Origin: Planctomycetota bacterium
GTDB lineage: Bacteria > Planctomycetota > Phycisphaerae > Sedimentisphaerales > Anaerohalosphaeraceae
Direction: 5' to 3'
Assembly: GCA_003644175.1 (NCBI GenBank)
Contig: QNBS01000070.1
Coordinates: forward strand, 1 to 9,337
Length of the DNA: 9,337 nt
Both the position numbers and the translations under genes were made by a program. Positions 5,802 to 9,337 of the stretch are shown here, one piece after another. Position 1 is the stretch's first letter; the number at the start of each line of letters is the position of its first letter. The notes under the pieces are model-generated. The model was not told where the DNA came from. It worked only from the letters and a program-made list of their open reading frames with translations, and did not search any database.

Positions 5802-7187
5802 TTAACCGTAACTCCGGGACACTGCGTATTTGTTGTTTGCCGTGCACAACTTAACCATATCCGGCCTTCTCGCCTGTTCAGCAGCCGCCATACTTGTGAT
5901 TGCCGCAAATGTAAAAAGCAAAACCAAAAGACTTTTCCCTATATACGCCCCTCCGATGCCAATCATGCAATGGACCAGTAAACACACCCCCAGCCCCCAG
6001 GCCATAGCCAGTTTTTCCTTGTCTCGACTTACTGCTCGCCACAAGTATCCTACCTCCTTAAATGAAAACGCAATTAATATAATATAAAGGGCCAGTGTCA
6101 ATGCCCCGCCTCGCACACCTTCCAGAACGTATTGATTGGTCACATCCTGAGCACCCCAGAACCAGTGTGCAGTGGACTTCGTTCCCAGTATCGCCCACTC
6201 ACGAAAATTCCGGATTGCCGCATCGACCAACATGTAACGAAAGTAACCTGTAGACCCGCCTACCGCACTGACGCGTGAGATAAGGTGCCAGACCGGCGCC
6301 TGCATCACAAGATGCAAAGCGATTAGAGTTAACACAATACCCCGGCGAACCATGCGCATATGTCGCCGCATAACAAACATGATACCACCGATGATACCGC
6401 TTATCAGGGCCATAACCGGAGTGCTTGAAGCACATGCAAAAACAATAAACCACACGACAACCGTTGCGACCACCGCCCATATTTTGCCTTTGTATCCGCC
6501 CCACCACTGCGCGACATACAGAGGCCACATCGCAGCCCAGAAAGTGCCCGCCTGAATAGGATGTTGGAACGCTCCCTGGCATCGCAGACGTCCCTGGCGG
6601 ACCATCATAATCGCCGGTACTCCGCCAAAAATGGAAAATACATTCCTGCCTGTCCTTGCCTCAAGACCAAAGAATACTATCACGATAACACCTGTTGCAA
6701 TACTGCCCACAAGAAAAACCTTCAGATCCCCCCATTCCCTTATCAGGCAGCGAATCACAAAATAAATGCCAAGTATATCAAAAGAAGCCCCCATCTTGTT
6801 AACCAGAGCAGAAATGGTGCCCTGCTGCAAAACATAGATGACAGTTCCACATATGGTCCAAAGCATAATAACTTTATCGCATGGGCGCCAGATAAACCGT
6901 GTGAATTCTCGTCTGGATATGATCCGCAACACACCAAACAGCACCATAATTCTGAGAAAATTGAAGTCCAGGGAAAACACCACAATTTTCTGCACTGACG
7001 AAACAAAGCACGCCATTACAAATATCGGCAGAAATGCCCAGCGTCTGGGAACTGCCAGCATTATCACTCCGAGTATCAGCACCGCCGCCAACCCCAGGGG
7101 ATGAACGTTCGTTACATCTTTCCATAATACCCCACCGAATCCCTCCCCCATGTTTCGAATATCGACTTGCGACAATAACCGTATCAT
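5802..7187 (-). CDS. O-antigen ligase / Wzy-type polysaccharide polymerase membrane protein
   Basis: This 461-residue protein has roughly 10-12 hydrophobic segments (for example at 31-46, 51-65, 106-122, 157-174, 236-254, 256-273, 282-296, 361-378, 418-434). It fits the Wzy_C / O-antigen ligase family (PF04932), inner-membrane enzymes that join undecaprenyl-linked units or ligate the chain. Supporting motifs are CQGAFQHPIQAGTF at 203-216, ASSTPVMALISGIIG at 253-267, RYMLVDAAIRNFREWAILG at 317-335, and the loop-to-helix WGAQDVTNQYVLEGVRGG at 344-361, where these proteins usually carry an 'H.N.yl....G' pattern; here the His is replaced by Val-Thr. The ATG at 7187 overlaps the previous stop as ATGA and has GAAGG at 7195-7199. 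A longer reading from 7397 would overlap the FrhB-like gene by over 200 bases and is not credible. Polymerase versus ligase cannot be decided from sequence. Confidence 0.87.
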   Translation of the reverse strand: MIRLLSQVDIRNMGEGFGGVLWKDVTNVHPLGLAAVLILGVIMLAVPRRWAFLPIFVMACFVSSVQKIVVFSLDFNFLRIMVLFGVLRIISRREFTRFIWRPCDKVIMLWTICGTVIYVLQQGTISALVNKMGASFDILGIYFVIRCLIREWGDLKVFLVGSIATGVIVIVFFGLEARTGRNVFSIFGGVPAIMMVRQGRLRCQGAFQHPIQAGTFWAAMWPLYVAQWWGGYKGKIWAVVATVVVWFIVFACASSTPVMALISGIIGGIMFVMRRHMRMVRRGIVLTLIALHLVMQAPVWHLISRVSAVGGSTGYFRYMLVDAAIRNFREWAILGTKSTAHWFWGAQDVTNQYVLEGVRGGALTLALYIILIAFSFKEVGYLWRAVSRDKEKLAMAWGLGVCLLVHCMIGIGGAYIGKSLLVLLFTFAAITSMAAAEQARRPDMVKLCTANNKYAVSRSYG

Positions 7188-8485
7188 CTGCCTGCCTTCA
7201 GCACCATCGCCGATTCGATGGAAGCCATATTTCTTTTCCGGAATAACTTTTTGATATAGATTCGCTTGAAGGTGCTGAGGATTGATTTTACCTTCGCACC
7301 AATCGAAAGACGCCAAAGCCACAAATGAAACAGGTCGAAGCCGCAATATCCCGGCGTCGGAATCGCACAAGTTCGCAACGCCACAAGACGGCCCCACAAG
7401 GTCCCTTTTGATTCCGCCTGCCCGGGACGGCAGGCCTGCAGGATATCGGAGTCAACAGGTTCGGCCTGCAAGACATCCATTTCGATTGCCCTCTGCAAAA
7501 ACTCCACCCCCCGTTGTGTCCGCGCAATGATTACCGACCGGCCGGGCTGATGTTCGCCGACGGGACAATGCCATGCATCCGCAACCGCAATATCGGCAAA
7601 CTCACCAACATGATCGGGGCAGATATAACATCGCCACTGGCGGTATTTCTGCAAGATATCCCCCCACGACTGCTCATAGGTCAGTTCAGCCGACTGGACT
7701 TGACCATTTACCTTATGCTGAGCCGTCGCCATCCCCGGCCAGCCGCGACCTCGATAGCGCAGTGAGATGACGGAAGACAAATCCGCAATCCCCATCTGCC
7801 GTATCATCTCCAAGGTCCCTCGTGTCGAAGGTGTCCCCGCACAGAAGAAAGCTATGGTCAACCCCACCTTCTCATGAAGGCTTGGCCTCAATTCAATCGC
7901 CTTTCGCAAGGCAACCACATCGCACGGCTTGCCGACAAAAACACATGGCCCCGGCGCATCTTCAATTTGTTGAAGACCATCGCATGGACTTGCCGGGGCG
8001 TACCGCGAACCCGCACCCGCCAGAAGTTCACTGCGCGTCCTGCTCAGCACTGTCTGGTTGAGATAGGGCACATCCTGCCGAGACTGCACATGCAGGACCC
8101 CATGCATCCCAAGTCGTTCGAGAGCAAAAAGACCAAGCGCCGTCGCCGCGCCACCGCTCGAACCCTCAAACCGAACCTCAGAATCAGCCGCATGCCCTTC
8201 CCACACGCCTAATACCGGCCCCCACTCGTCAAAGAATTGTTGGCCGCCGAACTGATCATCAGGCTTCACCACTCGCTCAAGCCCTATTCCCGGACAGACC
8301 TGCATCGCTAACAAAGCGGTTTTCCCCAATGAGTTGTTCTTGAACCGTGGCCGCCGCCCATACTCTGACGTATCGATCATCTCAATCTCATCCGGACACA
8401 CATACGCACACGCCCCGCATCCACAGCACAACTGCCAGGCCGCCACCTCATCTACCCGATGTATTGTCTTCCCTCTAAAAATCAT
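7184..8485 (-). CDS. FrhB-like iron-sulfur protein, coenzyme F420 hydrogenase/dehydrogenase beta-subunit family
   Basis: This 433-residue protein has a ferredoxin-type [4Fe-4S] motif at 20-30 (C20, C23, C26, C30, then Pro) and a further Cys-Pro at 64-65. The FrhB N- and C-terminal domains (PF04422, PF04432) follow: FEGSSGGAATALGLFAL at 107-123, FVGKPCDVVALRKA at 183-196, FFCAGTPSTRGT at 213-224, RYRGRGWPG at 243-251, CYICPDH at 286-292 and ADIAVADAW at 297-305. The last 45 residues are basic and hydrophobic. Relatives in archaea and F420-using bacteria pass electrons between F420 or another carrier, FAD and an iron-sulfur cluster. Polysaccharide-locus members are common, but their reaction is not established. 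Its ATG overlaps the pyruvyltransferase stop by 11 bases, no good ribosome site is present (AGGAG is about 20 bases away), and translation may depend on coupling. A redox step on the polysaccharide or its precursor is inference. Confidence 0.9.
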   Translation of the reverse strand: MIFRGKTIHRVDEVAAWQLCCGCGACAYVCPDEIEMIDTSEYGRRPRFKNNSLGKTALLAMQVCPGIGLERVVKPDDQFGGQQFFDEWGPVLGVWEGHAADSEVRFEGSSGGAATALGLFALERLGMHGVLHVQSRQDVPYLNQTVLSRTRSELLAGAGSRYAPASPCDGLQQIEDAPGPCVFVGKPCDVVALRKAIELRPSLHEKVGLTIAFFCAGTPSTRGTLEMIRQMGIADLSSVISLRYRGRGWPGMATAQHKVNGQVQSAELTYEQSWGDILQKYRQWRCYICPDHVGEFADIAVADAWHCPVGEHQPGRSVIIARTQRGVEFLQRAIEMDVLQAEPVDSDILQACRPGQAESKGTLWGRLVALRTCAIPTPGYCGFDLFHLWLWRLSIGAKVKSILSTFKRIYIKKLFRKRNMASIESAMVLKAGR

Positions 8486-9337
8486 TGAACAAGGACAACA
8501 CTTTCTCCTGCACCCGCGGCATTATTTTCCTCAACTGTCGCCGGGCAGATTCTTTCGCCTCATACAACTCGTTGATGCGGTCCAAAATCTGTGAGTCATC
8601 CATTTGCCGCATATCCGCCACATATTCCTCAACTCCTGCCGTCTGGAAGACGCCGGCGAATTTCTTACTGTATGCCATCCCTGCTGCGGGAACACATTGC
8701 GACAAAGCGGCAATCGTCGAATGCATCCGCGCTCCTACGAAGAAATCACACAGCCCGATCAGATACTTCACCTCGCCCTGGTCGTATTTGCCATCCAGAA
8801 CAATCACTTTTCCCTGCTCCGCCGGCGACAGGGTCCGCCACACCTCCCAACATGCTTCCAGATCATTTTCAACCCCTGAATCCCTGGGAATAACGTGTGG
8901 CGCCAATAGTACTCGGCAATCCTCCCCACCTGCAAACATAGATACGATCTTCTTCACCAGCGGCTTGTAATCACAACGCAACCCAAATTCGTTTTTCCCG
9001 GTATGCCCCCCGTTATAAAGTAGCCCACTGATATTCAATCCCACAATCCGGTACTTTTCCGCCTTTAGTTGTTCAATCCTCCTTGTTTGCTCACCATCCT
9101 GCCGAACAGCATCTAACGCGAACGCCACATCCGGACAAAACTGTGGCTCGACGGGCCGCAGTCGACCGTTCATCAGTCTCTTGATTTCTTCAAGGCTTTC
9201 AGTATCCCGCGAAAAAACCTTTGTCGCCCGCGACAGAATATTGCGGGCCATGGCGCGTGCGACCGGCCTCTTGAACGGCCCGTATGTCTGCGGCAGCAGG
9301 ATCAGATCGGCGCCACAGAGAAGAACTAAATTCTTCC
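8475..9337 (-). CDS. Polysaccharide pyruvyl transferase family protein, 5' end cut by window edge
   Basis: The frame is open to the right edge; 286 residues are visible. The in-frame ATG at 9251 is not the start, because family-conserved sequence lies before it: LLPQTYGPFK at visible residues 13-22, the classic PQ.yGPF motif of PF04230. Others are VFSRDTES near 41-48, GLNISGLLYNGG near 122-133, LLAPHVIPRD, LDGKYDQGEVKYLI, and the hallmark GARMHSTIAALS with MAYSKKFAGVF near visible residues 220-250. The family has a GT-B-like fold and includes enzymes that form pyruvate ketals on sugars from phosphoenolpyruvate (WcaK/AmsJ, CsaB, ExoV). Some members may use other donors. It would act on the lipid-linked repeat unit in the cytoplasm. 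It ends with TAG at 8475, overlapping the FrhB-like start. Full family length is about 350-400 residues, so roughly 70-110 are missing. Confidence 0.9.
   Translation of the reverse strand, partial: KNLVLLCGADLILLPQTYGPFKRPVARAMARNILSRATKVFSRDTESLEEIKRLMNGRLRPVEPQFCPDVAFALDAVRQDGEQTRRIEQLKAEKYRIVGLNISGLLYNGGHTGKNEFGLRCDYKPLVKKIVSMFAGGEDCRVLLAPHVIPRDSGVENDLEACWEVWRTLSPAEQGKVIVLDGKYDQGEVKYLIGLCDFFVGARMHSTIAALSQCVPAAGMAYSKKFAGVFQTAGVEEYVADMRQMDDSQILDRINELYEAKESARRQLRKIMPRVQEKVLSLFNDF

Noticed and set aside
7188..7397. 70-residue N-terminal extension of the Wzy-like protein
   Set aside because: It would overlap the FrhB-like coding region by over 200 bases. The ATGA junction at 7184-7187 gives a normal start with a ribosome site.
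8485..8970. Plus-strand open frame of 161 codons
   Set aside because: It is antisense to the pyruvyltransferase gene, which has the GARMHST and MAYSKKF hallmarks. It shows no domain of its own.
1..9337. Mobile element, CRISPR or defence system
   Set aside because: No transposase, integrase, terminal repeats, regularly spaced repeats or nuclease motifs are visible. Every gene fits polysaccharide biosynthesis.

Overview
All ten genes in this window lie on the minus strand, read from the right edge to the left, and they look like the middle of one operon for a complex surface or extracellular polysaccharide. Both ends are cut: the first gene (pyruvyltransferase-like) lacks its N-terminus at the right edge, and the last gene (FemAB-like) lacks its C-terminus at the left edge. 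Intergenic spaces run from an 11-base overlap to 90 bases. No promoter, convincing terminator, RNA gene, mobile element or CRISPR array is visible. Base composition is near 50% GC by eye and similar throughout, so the genes show no sign of different origins. The gene set suggests an environmental bacterium, probably Gram-negative. Nothing here fixes the phylum; a planctomycete-like or proteobacterial source would both fit.

Layout in transcription order: (1) polysaccharide pyruvyl transferase, partial, 8475-9337; (2) FrhB-like iron-sulfur flavoprotein of the coenzyme F420 hydrogenase/dehydrogenase beta-subunit family, 7184-8485, overlapping gene 1 by 11 bases; (3) Wzy/O-antigen-ligase-type membrane protein, 5802-7187, joined to gene 2 by an ATGA stop/start overlap; (4) RmlC-type 3,5-epimerase, 5073-5711; (5) RmlD-type SDR reductase, 4330-5052, with a GTG start; (6) extended-SDR NAD-dependent sugar epimerase/reductase, 3350-4309; (7) GT2 glycosyltransferase, 2299-3273; (8) GNAT acyltransferase, 1618-2238; (9) CE4 polysaccharide deacetylase, 887-1546; (10) FemAB/CelD-like acyltransferase, 1-869, partial.

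Inferred division of labour: genes 4-6 make an unusual deoxysugar nucleotide. No nucleotidylyltransferase (RmlA) or 4,6-dehydratase (RmlB) is in view, so the precursor must come from genes elsewhere. Gene 7 adds a sugar to the lipid-linked unit. Genes 8-10 could deacetylate an amino sugar and re-acylate it. Gene 1 adds pyruvyl ketals, or a related modification, and gene 2 is a redox partner of unknown reaction. Gene 3 polymerises or ligates the units. No flippase (Wzx), initiating transferase or export gene is in the window.

The least understood parts are the pyruvyltransferase/FrhB-like pair and the deacetylase/GNAT/FemAB tailoring group. Both gene associations are known from other polysaccharide loci, but the chemistry is largely unassigned. 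I found no clear evidence of a wholly new kind of system.
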